Shown: positions 1 to 7,376 of the stretch, one piece after another
How the letters are laid out: each line of letters opens with the position of its first letter
How positions within the stretch are numbered: position 1 is the first letter of the stretch
The notes under the pieces: model-generated
What the model saw: the letters and a program-made list of their open reading frames with translations, nothing else
Told to the model about the DNA's origin: nothing
Database searches by the model: none
DNA from: a virus
Reading direction: 5' to 3' (one strand)
Length of the DNA stretch: 33,151 nt
IMG/VR virus record: IMGVR_UViG_3300017755_000039
Location: 1-33,151 of that record
Translations under genes and position numbers: made by a program

Positions 1-1
1 A

Positions 2-130
2 TACAGGATTCTGCTTGGAGAAGAGGATATACCTGTTTCAATAAAAAATCCTTACTATAAGAACGAATCATATACTGACAAAGTTATGAACAAGGCTATA
101 GATGATATGATTAAAGACAAAGACAGATAA
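2..130 (+). CDS. C-terminal fragment of an unknown protein
   Basis: An open frame enters from the left edge and ends at the TAA at 128-130. It gives the last 42 residues of a protein whose start lies outside the window. The fragment is charged and lysine/aspartate-rich, ending in MIKDKDR, with no recognisable domain. Its stop codon shares its last base with the start of the next gene (TAATG), the same coupling used repeatedly downstream, which supports it being a real co-transcribed gene. I do not recognise the family. Confidence 0.6.
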   Translation, partial: YRILLGEEDIPVSIKNPYYKNESYTDKVMNKAIDDMIKDKDR

Positions 131-672
131 TGGCATATAACAAAGCTTACGGTAAAACTGTTAGGTCAGCTGGAAAACCAGAATCAAGGAGAAGCTCGGA
201 AGACAAGAGTAGCTCACCATTAAATTTCGATTGGAGTAGTTTAATGGATAAAGGTCAAGTAGCTTTAACCGCTGCAGGTATGATACCAGGTATTGGGAAT
301 ATAGCTGATGCTGCTAATACTGCTATATCTGGTGGTAGAGCTGCTTACGCTGGATACACTGGTGATAACACTGGAGTTAAAAAGCATCTTGCTTCTATGG
401 CTCTAAACGCTGCGGCTGCTGTTCCTGGCGCTGGATTAGCCGTGGGTGCTAGTAAACTAGCTAAAGCAGGTGTGACTGCGGCCAAAGGAAGTAAAGCACT
501 GGCTGCCGCCGCTAAGACTACAGCAAAGTACGCAACTAAAGCAGTTGTTAAAGGTACTAAAAAAGTAGCTGAAGGTAAGAGTAAAGAGATGATAGCTGAA
601 AGCGAAAAAAAGAAGAAAGAAAAAAACATAGCTACAAACAAGTCTAAACAAAAAGAAACCGATTTAGCATAA
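130..672 (+). CDS. Gly/Ala-rich hydrophobic protein with a pre-toxin-like segment
   Basis: A 180-aa protein with three zones. The first 35 residues are polar and Ser-rich. Residues about 43-130 form two hydrophobic stretches, each carrying a Pro-Gly turn (MIPGIGNIADAANT and AAAVPGAGLAVGASKLAKAG). The last 40 residues are very lysine-rich. The doubled 'IPGIG...A...VPGAG' pattern looks like the pre-toxin linker that precedes toxin domains in polymorphic toxins, but no toxin domain follows in this polypeptide. The gene overlaps the next one, a small HExxH protein, by one base (TAATG), and a holin comes after that. It could be membrane-inserting, a fusion partner split from its effector, or a virion protein. 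The hydrophobic architecture is seen directly; the pre-toxin comparison is inference. Confidence 0.75.
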   Translation: MAYNKAYGKTVRSAGKPESRRSSEDKSSSPLNFDWSSLMDKGQVALTAAGMIPGIGNIADAANTAISGGRAAYAGYTGDNTGVKKHLASMALNAAAAVPGAGLAVGASKLAKAGVTAAKGSKALAAAAKTTAKYATKAVVKGTKKVAEGKSKEMIAESEKKKKEKNIATNKSKQKETDLA

Positions 673-1022
673 TGGGATTTAAACTAGGTAGAGAAAGTAG
701 ACAAATTAGAAACTCTAAGAACACACCTATATTTAGAAAAAAACTAGAAGACGGTGTCGTGGGTAAAGCTAATAACGACGGTTCTATAGATATAGATAAG
801 TCTGTGAAACCTGGAAGTGCGTTAGAGAAAAAAGTTATCAACCACGAGATGCAACATATGAGGGACATGCAGTCTGGTAAGCTTTCTTATGGAGATGATT
901 ATGTTAGATATAACGGTAAAACTTATCATAGAAAAGATGGTAAGATTAAGTACAACGGTAAGTGGAGCGAAGAGGGTAGTATGAACTTTCCTTGGGAGAA
1001 GAAGGCTAGAGATAACGAATAA
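672..1022 (+). CDS. Compact HExxH (zincin-like) putative metalloprotease
   Basis: A 116-aa protein with the zinc-protease signature HEMQH at residues 58-62, preceded by a helix-like ALEKKVIN. A C-terminal PWEKKA (about 107-112) has Glu109 placed as in small zincins where a P-x-E-x-x-A motif supplies the third zinc ligand. The region between is short and rich in Tyr, Gly and Asn, with a YNGK sequence occurring twice (80-83 and 94-97). It has no signal peptide or membrane segment. It sits between the pre-toxin-like protein and the holin with TAATG overlaps on both sides, so all three are probably made together. It might cut peptidoglycan cross-links, a host protein, or its hydrophobic neighbour. 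The zincin call rests on motif spacing alone. Confidence 0.75.
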   Translation: MGFKLGRESRQIRNSKNTPIFRKKLEDGVVGKANNDGSIDIDKSVKPGSALEKKVINHEMQHMRDMQSGKLSYGDDYVRYNGKTYHRKDGKIKYNGKWSEEGSMNFPWEKKARDNE

Positions 1023-1414
1023 TGGGTATACTTCAAAAAGTACTTTCAGGTGGAGCTGGTAAACTAATAAAAGACGTTGGTGGAGTTATAGATAGTTTAA
1101 CAACTACTAAAGAAGAAAAGCTAGCTGCTGAACAAAAAATAAAGGAATTAATATCTAACCATGAGTTAGAATTACAAAAGCAAGTAACCAACAGGTGGGA
1201 GGCTGATATGAAGTCTGACTCTTGGTTATCTAAAAATGTTAGACCACTAGTTCTTATGTTTCTAGTTGTATCAACAGTATTAATGATATTTATTGATGCT
1301 GGTGTTATATCTTTTGAAGTAGAACAAAAGTGGACTGACCTGTTACAATTAGTATTAATCACAGTGATAGGAGCCTACTTCGGAGGACGTTCACTAGAGA
1401 AAACAAAAAAGTAA
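1022..1414 (+). CDS. Holin, 3TM gene-transfer-agent type
   Basis: A 130-aa protein with an amphipathic, charged N-terminal half (coiled coil about 28-58) and then a block WEADMKSDSWLSKNVRPLV followed by two strong membrane segments at about 74-93 and 104-122, ending in YFGGRSLEKTKK. The pattern RW-ADM-SDSWLSK-VRP...TM...YFGGRS-EK matches the family of three-TM holins first described for gene transfer agents (GTA_holin_3TM). Such proteins permeabilise the inner membrane at the end of the lytic cycle. No recognisable endolysin (amidase, lysozyme or transglycosylase) lies next to it; the upstream HExxH protein is the only enzyme-like neighbour. A start directly on the preceding stop (TAATG) supports this initiation codon. 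Confidence 0.85.
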   Translation: MGILQKVLSGGAGKLIKDVGGVIDSLTTTKEEKLAAEQKIKELISNHELELQKQVTNRWEADMKSDSWLSKNVRPLVLMFLVVSTVLMIFIDAGVISFEVEQKWTDLLQLVLITVIGAYFGGRSLEKTKK

Positions 1415-1427
1415 ATTAAATATTATT

Positions 1428-1715
1428 ATGGAAGCAACAAAAGAAAAGGTGATCGATTTAAAGCCTAAAGCAGAAAAAATTACTGAGGAAGAGTTGAAAA
1501 ACTTACAAGGAATAGTAGATCAAAATAATGCTATTCAATTTAAGATAGGAGCTGTCGAAACTCAGAAACATGAGCTAGTGCACAAACACGCTAGCATACA
1601 GAAACAGATAGCAGAAGCTCAAAGTGAGTTTAGTAAAAAATACGGTACTTTCGATATAAACTTAGCAGATGGTACTATTAATTATCCTGCTGAGAATGGA
1701 CAGCCACGTAATTAG
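1428..1715 (+). CDS. Small coiled-coil phage protein, unknown function
   Basis: A 95-aa, highly charged, mostly helical protein. Residues about 18-70 look like a coiled coil (QNNAIQFKIGAVETQKHEL onward), followed by a short beta-like tail with YGTFDINLADGTINY. It starts 13 bases after the holin stop, with ATTATG as the start context. Proteins of this shape, helical with a final 'YG...I.L.DG.I' strand, are frequent next to terminase genes in marine phages, but I know of no assigned function. Its end overlaps the following gene by about 20 bases. Candidate roles are terminase accessory or chaperone-like protein; neither can be shown here. Confidence 0.75.
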   Translation: MEATKEKVIDLKPKAEKITEEELKNLQGIVDQNNAIQFKIGAVETQKHELVHKHASIQKQIAEAQSEFSKKYGTFDINLADGTINYPAENGQPRN

Positions 1716-1920
1716 AAAGATCACTGTAGGTAAAGACTATAAGAATGATGCCATGCATTACTCAGTTGGTCAAGACGTTTACGGTGGACATACAATATGT
1801 GATATATTAGAGGAAGAACAGAAGTACTCTATTTATATTAGGAAGAAGGACGTTGTTATCCCTTGGAAGGATTTCAATAAAAATATGGCTATATCAGTTG
1901 AATACGATCTCAATTACTAA
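1696..1920 (+). CDS. Small conserved phage protein, unknown function
   Basis: A 74-aa protein beginning MDSHVIRKITVGKDY and containing HYSVGQDVYGG and WKDFNKNM motifs, predicted mostly beta. An upstream in-frame ATG at 1669 would add nine hydrophobic residues (MVLLIILLR) and deepen the overlap with the previous gene to 47 bases. I prefer 1696 because the protein then starts with the charged, conserved-looking part and overlaps by only 20 bases. The stop shares its last base with the next start (TAATG). The pattern 'HY.VGQ.V....I..I......Y.I.I.....V.WK.FN' is familiar from genes just upstream of large terminases in marine phages, but has no established role. Confidence 0.65.
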   Translation: MDSHVIRKITVGKDYKNDAMHYSVGQDVYGGHTICDILEEEQKYSIYIRKKDVVIPWKDFNKNMAISVEYDLNY

Positions 1921-2522
1921 TGAGACCTGTATCTGATTTTATAGTTAAACCTAGTGGTGATAGATACAACAACTCTACAAAAATAGGTGACGTAGACCTT
2001 ATATTGAATACTGAGATATTTAACCACCAGTATATCAATAGAGTTGGTATTATAAATTCTACGCCCATATACAATCCTATGGGTTTAGTCGAGGGTAGCG
2101 AAGTTATAGTACATCATAATGTTTTTAGAAGATGGCATGATGTTAAAGGTCGTGAGAAAAATAGTAGAAGCTTCTTAAATGAAGACGAATACTTAGTATC
2201 TCAAGATCAAATATTCATGTGTAAAAATGATGGTAACTGGAACGCTATGCCTGGGTATACATTCGTTAAGCCCATAAAATCTCAAGATAAATATAGTCTC
2301 ACACCGGAAAGACCTCTCGTTGGAGTAGTAAAATACTCTGATGGGAGTTTTCTTCCGACTCAGCTAGTTGGATTTAGACCAAGTAGCGAATTTGAATTTA
2401 TCGTGGATGGAGAGAGATTATATAGAGTTATGAATAATTTTATTACAATTGAATATGAATACCAAGGAGACGAAGAAGAGTATAATCCAAGCTGGGCGGA
2501 GAGCAGTAGAAGAGTTAATTAA
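1920..2522 (+). CDS. Putative phage co-chaperonin, tandem GroES-like folds
   Basis: A 200-aa protein. The start MRPVSDFIVKP resembles the GroES opening (RPLxDRVIVKP). It is followed by INRVGIINSTP (about 39-49), VEGSEVIVHHNVFR (57-70), a polar stretch fit for a mobile loop (71-88) and EYLVSQDQIFM (90-100), in the same order as the GroES strands. From residue 112 the scheme seems to repeat: GYTFVKPI, then PLVGVVKYS, QLVGFRPSSEFEF and RLYRVMNNFITIEYEY. This suggests two cpn10-like halves in one chain, as in chloroplast Cpn20. Phage co-chaperonins such as T4 gp31 work with host GroEL to fold the capsid protein, which fits its place by the terminase. The assignment is from pattern only. The last 68 bases overlap the next gene in another frame. 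Confidence 0.55.
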   Translation: MRPVSDFIVKPSGDRYNNSTKIGDVDLILNTEIFNHQYINRVGIINSTPIYNPMGLVEGSEVIVHHNVFRRWHDVKGREKNSRSFLNEDEYLVSQDQIFMCKNDGNWNAMPGYTFVKPIKSQDKYSLTPERPLVGVVKYSDGSFLPTQLVGFRPSSEFEFIVDGERLYRVMNNFITIEYEYQGDEEEYNPSWAESSRRVN

Positions 2523-2730
2523 AGTAGCTAAAGAACCTATAGTAGACTCCGACGATGATATATCTGCTGATAGATTAAAGAATGCTGCTGCTACTAAGAA
2601 GTTAGCTATATTTGATGCTTTCGAGATTTTAACTAGGATAGAAGAAGAAGAGAGAGTACTAAATGATTTAGACAAACCTAAAGATAGTAAACCTAAGTTT
2701 CAGGGATTTGCTGAAGGAAGGAGTAAGTAA
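2455..2730 (+). CDS. Small helical protein, candidate small terminase subunit
   Basis: A 91-aa charged protein, predicted helical, with SADRLKNAAATKKLAIFDAF (about 37-56) as its most distinctive block and a basic end FAEGRSK. It lies immediately before the large terminase and shares TAATG with it; this is the classical place of the small terminase subunit, which recognises DNA and feeds it to the motor. No helix-turn-helix is obvious, so the role is inferred from position. The ATG at 2455 is taken as start; a TTG two codons upstream is in frame but less likely. The first 68 bases are also coding for the end of the preceding gene in another frame. Confidence 0.6.
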   Translation: MNTKETKKSIIQAGRRAVEELIKVAKEPIVDSDDDISADRLKNAAATKKLAIFDAFEILTRIEEEERVLNDLDKPKDSKPKFQGFAEGRSK

Positions 2731-4958
2731 TGTACGAGCAATCATTATATAGGATAATTGAACCTGTTAAACTAACCACTATTAATAGACTTAATAAAGG
2801 TAAGAAGTGGAAGTATGGTTATGATAAAGAGGGAGATGTAATTGTTATATCTAAGTCTGGTCAGATAGGTGAGATATTAGATATACAAGGTTTAAAGATA
2901 GCTTTACCTAAAGTACCTAAAGATGTATTTAGTTGCTCTAAGAAGAAGAGTGAGCAGAAGTGGAGAAAGTTTGAAACACCCGAGGTTTTTAAAAAGATTA
3001 AAACTAGGTTTGATTGGGTTGATTATCCCGAGGAATTTAAACAATCCCACTATGGTTATATAGATCAAGAATTCGACAGGAGAGAGAACGGTTTTTGGTT
3101 TATGAATAACGGCACTCCAACATACGTACCTGGCAGTTACTACATGTATTTGCAATGGAGTAAGATTGATGTTGGTGCCCCAGATTTTAGAGAAGCAAAT
3201 AGATTATTTTTTATATTTTGGGAAGCGTGTAAAGCTGATCAAAGATGCTACGGGATGTGTTATCTTAAAAACAGACGTTCTGGTTTCTCGTTTATGAGTT
3301 CAGCTGAAACCGTTAACTTAGCCACTCTCGCAGGTGATAGTAGATTTGGAGTGTTATCTAAAAGTGGGGCGGATGCTAAGAAAATGTTTACGGATAAGAT
3401 AGTACCTATAAGTATTAACTATCCGTTTTTCTTTAAACCTATACAAGATGGTATGGATCGCCCAAAGTCAGAGCTAGCTTACCGTGTACCAGCTAAGAAG
3501 TTTACCCGTAGAAAAATGGGAGTGCATGAGGAGCAAGATGACATGCAAGGTCTTGACACTACTATTGACTGGAAGAATACTGGTGATAACAGTTATGATG
3601 GTGAGAAACTTTCTCTACTAGTTCATGATGAGAGTGGTAAATGGGAGAGACCAGATAACATCCTCAATAACTGGAGAGTTACCAAAACTTGTTTAAGATT
3701 AGGTGGTAGAATAGTAGGTAAATGCATGATGGGTTCAACGTCTAACGCTTTAGATAAAGGTGGTGATAATTTTAAAAAATTGTTTTATGACTCAGATGTA
3801 TCAAGAAGAAATAGAAATGGCCAGACAAAATCTGGTTTATATTCTCTTTTTATCCCAATGGAGTGGAACTATGAAGGATTTATTGATGAGTTCGGAATTC
3901 CAGTATTTGATACACCAACTGATGACAGGCGAGGACCTCATGGTGAATTAATAGATATAGGCGTAGTTGATTACTGGGAGAATGAAGTTGATGGATTAAA
4001 AGGAGATCAAGACGCTTTAAATGAGTTTTATAGACAGTTTCCAAGATCAGAAGAACACGCGTTTAGAGATGAAACGAAAAATTCTTTATTTAATCTCGTC
4101 AAGATATACGAACAAATTGATTACAACGAGGGTAATAGAAATTCCTCAGTATTAACTACTGGTAACTTTCAGTGGGTCAATGGAGTTAAAGACACACAGA
4201 TAGTTTTCAATCCAGATCCAAACGGCAGGTTTAAAGTTAGTTGGGTACCTGGTAGGAATTTACAAAATAATGTAATAATAAAGAATGGTATTAAGTATCC
4301 AGGAAACGAGCACATGGGAGCTTTTGGATGTGACAGTTACGACATATCAGGTACTGTGGACGGTAAAGGATCTAAAGGAGCATTACATGGACTAAGCAAG
4401 TTTAGTATGGAAGATGCTCCAGCTAATACATTTTTCTTAGAGTATATAGCTAGACCACAAACTGCGGAGATATTCTTTGAGGATGTTCTAATGGCATTAG
4501 TATTCTACGGGATGCCTATACTCGCGGAGAATAATAAACCTCGTCTATTGTATTATTTACGGCGAAGAGGTTATAGAGGTTTTAGTATGAACAGACCTGA
4601 CAAGGTTTGGAATAAATTATCTGTGGCTGAAAGAGAAGTAGGTGGTATACCAAACTCTAGCGAGGATATAAAACAAGCTCACGCTGCTGCAATTGAAATG
4701 TACATTAACGACCATGTTGGTTTGCTTCAAGACGGTACTTATGGTACTATGTATTTTAACGAGACGTTAAACGATTGGAGTAGATTTGACATAACAAAGA
4801 GAACAAAGCATGATGCCTCTATCAGTACCGGTTTAGCTATCATGGCTTGCAATAGACATTTATATAGACCAAATCCAGAGCATAAAAAACAACCAGTTAA
4901 CCTTACAATATCCAAATATAAAAATACAGGTTTTAATTCAACAATAATAAAAAAGTAA
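2730..4958 (+). CDS. terL: Terminase large subunit (packaging ATPase/nuclease)
   Basis: A 742-aa protein of usual size or slightly longer for this family. The ATPase half shows a Walker-A-like KNRRSGFS (180-187), which has Phe-Ser where most terminases have Lys-Thr/Ser; a clear Walker B LSLLVHDE (294-301, D300 and E301); and a coupling motif MMGSTSN (333-339). The nuclease half shows the RNase H-like acidic residues: GCDSYD (D535, D538), a middle acidic pair FFEDV (E584, D585), and a late KHDAS (D695). It would drive DNA into the prohead through the portal and cut the concatemer. The position before the portal is canonical. The N-terminal 150 residues (EGDVIVISKSG, aromatic-rich GFWFMNNG) are an extension typical of TerL in Bacteroidetes phages of the crAss-like kind, as I remember them. 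Confidence 0.92.
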   Translation: MYEQSLYRIIEPVKLTTINRLNKGKKWKYGYDKEGDVIVISKSGQIGEILDIQGLKIALPKVPKDVFSCSKKKSEQKWRKFETPEVFKKIKTRFDWVDYPEEFKQSHYGYIDQEFDRRENGFWFMNNGTPTYVPGSYYMYLQWSKIDVGAPDFREANRLFFIFWEACKADQRCYGMCYLKNRRSGFSFMSSAETVNLATLAGDSRFGVLSKSGADAKKMFTDKIVPISINYPFFFKPIQDGMDRPKSELAYRVPAKKFTRRKMGVHEEQDDMQGLDTTIDWKNTGDNSYDGEKLSLLVHDESGKWERPDNILNNWRVTKTCLRLGGRIVGKCMMGSTSNALDKGGDNFKKLFYDSDVSRRNRNGQTKSGLYSLFIPMEWNYEGFIDEFGIPVFDTPTDDRRGPHGELIDIGVVDYWENEVDGLKGDQDALNEFYRQFPRSEEHAFRDETKNSLFNLVKIYEQIDYNEGNRNSSVLTTGNFQWVNGVKDTQIVFNPDPNGRFKVSWVPGRNLQNNVIIKNGIKYPGNEHMGAFGCDSYDISGTVDGKGSKGALHGLSKFSMEDAPANTFFLEYIARPQTAEIFFEDVLMALVFYGMPILAENNKPRLLYYLRRRGYRGFSMNRPDKVWNKLSVAEREVGGIPNSSEDIKQAHAAAIEMYINDHVGLLQDGTYGTMYFNETLNDWSRFDITKRTKHDASISTGLAIMACNRHLYRPNPEHKKQPVNLTISKYKNTGFNSTIIKK

Positions 4959-4961
4959 ATT

Positions 4962-7355
4962 ATGGCAGAGTCTGCGATAAGTAATTTTCCTTCACAAGCA
5001 GTTAGTGATCTAGAAAAGATGACTAAGGAATATGGATTGAAAGTAGCTAGAGCTATAGAGCACGAGTGGTTTTCTGGTAACAATCATAGATACCATAAAC
5101 AACAAAGTAACTTTCATAGCTTAAGGTTGTACGCTAGAGGAGAACAACCTATACAAAAATACAAAGACGAGTTATCTATAAATGGTGACTTAAGCTACTT
5201 AAATCTAGATTGGAAACCTGTACCAATTGTACCTAAGTTTGTTGACATAGTTGTTAACGGTATGGCTCAAAGAGCTTACGAAGTCAAAGCTTATTCTCAA
5301 GATTCATATGGTGTAAGTAAGAGGACTGAGTATATGGAATCTATGCTTAGGGACATTAGAGCTAAAGAATTTAATGATGCCGCTAAGCAAGGTTTAAATA
5401 TGGATCTATACGAGAATGATCCAGAAAAACTACCTGATACAGAAGAAGAGTTAGCGTTGCACATGCAGTTAGATTATAAACAAGCTGTTGAGTTAGCTGA
5501 AGAACAAGCTATAAATGTTTTGTTAGATGGTAGTAGATTTGATCTAATTAAAAGAAGAGCTTTATATGATTTAACTACTATAGGTATTGGTGCTACTAAA
5601 ACAACATTCGATTGGAGTGAAGGTGCTAAAGTCGAATATGTTGATCCAGCTAATCTAGTTTATTCTTACACTGAATCACCTTACTTTGATGATATATATT
5701 ACGTTGGTGAAGTTAAAGAGATACCTTTAAACGAGTTAGTAAAACAATTCCCTGAGTTAACTGAATCTGATATTAAGGATATTGTTAGTGGGCCAAGAAG
5801 CTCTATGAGAAGTTATCAAGGTCATAATAGAAACTATAACAGTAAAGATAATAATAAAGTTGACGTGTTATATTTCAACTTTAAAACACATAAGAATAAT
5901 ACTTACAAAGTAAAAGAAACTGGTAGCGGTGCTGAGAGAGTTATAGAGAAAGACGATACCTTTAATCCACCGGCTGACATGGAGGGGAACTTCTCTAAGT
6001 TGGAAAGAGTAGTTGAATGCTTGTACGAAGGAGTGTTGATCCTTGGTACTGATAGATTACTTAAATGGGAAATGGCTCAGAATATGCTAAGGACCAAATC
6101 AAACTTTTCTAAGGTTAGAACTAATTATAGCATTGTAGCACCTAGAATGTACAAGGGTAAAATAGAATCTATAGTTAGTAGAATAACTGGTTTTGCTGAT
6201 ATGATTCAGTTAACACACCTAAAACTACAGCAAGTACTATCACGTATGGTGCCTGATGGTGTTTATATGGACGCTGACGGTTTGGCAGAGATTGATCTTG
6301 GCAATGGAACTAATTATTCACCGCAAGAGGCTTTAAACATGTTCTTCCAAACTGGTTCGGTTATAGGTAGATCGTTCACTTCTGAAGGAGATCAGAATCC
6401 TGGTAAAATACCTATTCAGCAAATACAAAACGGAGCAGGTGGTAATAAACTACAGAGTTTAATCCAGACTTATAATTATTATCTACAGATGATACGTGAT
6501 GTCACCGGGTTAAATGAATCTAGAGACGCTTCAACACCAGACAAAAATGCTTTGGTTGGTATACAAAAATTAGCTGCTGCAAATTCTAACACTGCAACTA
6601 GACATATACTTCAATCTATGTTGTTGTTAGCTACTGAAAACGCTGAAGCTTTATCGCTTAGAATATCAGATATAATAGAGTACTCTCCAACTAGAGAAGC
6701 TTTTATACAGGCTATTGGTGCTCATAACGTTGCCACGTTAGAGGAAATGGCAGAGTTACACTTATATGACTTTGGTATATTTATAGAGTTAATGCCAGAT
6801 GATGAAGAAAAACAAATACTTGAAAATAATATACAGCAAGCTTTGGCTCAAAAGTTGATAGATCTTGACGATGCTATAGATCTTAGAGATATTAGAAATG
6901 TTAAATTAGCTAATCAACTTCTTAAGATAAAACGTAAAAAGAAACTTGAGAGAGATCAGAGGATGCAGCAAGAGAATATTCAAGCTCAATCACAGGCTAA
7001 TCAACAAGCTCAACAAGCTGCTGCTCAAGCTGAAATGCAAAAAGCGCAACAGAAAGCTCAGATTGATCAACAGTTAGAGCAAGCTAAAAATGACATGAAG
7101 ATGGCTTACTTAAGAGAGGAAGCTAACGTTAAGAAGGAGTTAATGAACCATGAAATGTTTATTAACATGAAGCTTAATACTATGGATAACGAAACCATAG
7201 ATAGAAGAGACTCGCGTAAAGATGATAGGTTAGATCAACGTGAAAAAATTAAAGCTGAAGCAAAAAATAAGGGTGAATCACTTAAAAGATTTGAATCATC
7301 AGGTAATGATATAGTCGGAGGGGGCCTTGGTTTAGAGAGGTTTAATCCAAGATAA
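4962..7355 (+). CDS. Portal protein
   Basis: A 797-aa protein directly after the terminase. Residues about 85-101 (KPVPIVPKFVDIVVNGM) match the helix found near the start of many portal proteins, and a central block (YSIVAPRMYKGKIESIV followed by MIQLTHLKLQQVLSRM) fits the portal stem and crown region. The final part (about 655-780) is a long Gln/Ala/Lys-rich coiled coil, followed by a Gly-rich end (DIVGGGLGLERFNPR). It would form the dodecameric ring at one capsid vertex that is the DNA channel and the base for the connector proteins. At nearly 800 residues it is long for a portal, because of the helical C-terminal extension, which may form a barrel into the capsid as in P22. No strong ribosome-binding site precedes it. 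Confidence 0.85.
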   Translation: MAESAISNFPSQAVSDLEKMTKEYGLKVARAIEHEWFSGNNHRYHKQQSNFHSLRLYARGEQPIQKYKDELSINGDLSYLNLDWKPVPIVPKFVDIVVNGMAQRAYEVKAYSQDSYGVSKRTEYMESMLRDIRAKEFNDAAKQGLNMDLYENDPEKLPDTEEELALHMQLDYKQAVELAEEQAINVLLDGSRFDLIKRRALYDLTTIGIGATKTTFDWSEGAKVEYVDPANLVYSYTESPYFDDIYYVGEVKEIPLNELVKQFPELTESDIKDIVSGPRSSMRSYQGHNRNYNSKDNNKVDVLYFNFKTHKNNTYKVKETGSGAERVIEKDDTFNPPADMEGNFSKLERVVECLYEGVLILGTDRLLKWEMAQNMLRTKSNFSKVRTNYSIVAPRMYKGKIESIVSRITGFADMIQLTHLKLQQVLSRMVPDGVYMDADGLAEIDLGNGTNYSPQEALNMFFQTGSVIGRSFTSEGDQNPGKIPIQQIQNGAGGNKLQSLIQTYNYYLQMIRDVTGLNESRDASTPDKNALVGIQKLAAANSNTATRHILQSMLLLATENAEALSLRISDIIEYSPTREAFIQAIGAHNVATLEEMAELHLYDFGIFIELMPDDEEKQILENNIQQALAQKLIDLDDAIDLRDIRNVKLANQLLKIKRKKKLERDQRMQQENIQAQSQANQQAQQAAAQAEMQKAQQKAQIDQQLEQAKNDMKMAYLREEANVKKELMNHEMFINMKLNTMDNETIDRRDSRKDDRLDQREKIKAEAKNKGESLKRFESSGNDIVGGGLGLERFNPR

Positions 7356-7376
7356 TTAATTATATAATATTTTATT

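Noticed and set aside
1669-1695. Upstream ATG for the 74-aa gene
   Set aside because: It would add a nine-residue hydrophobic stretch that is translated from the end of the previous coding region; the later ATG gives a shorter overlap and a more sensible N-terminus.
2449-2454. TTG start for the candidate small terminase
   Set aside because: An ATG two codons downstream is available and no ribosome-binding site favours the TTG.
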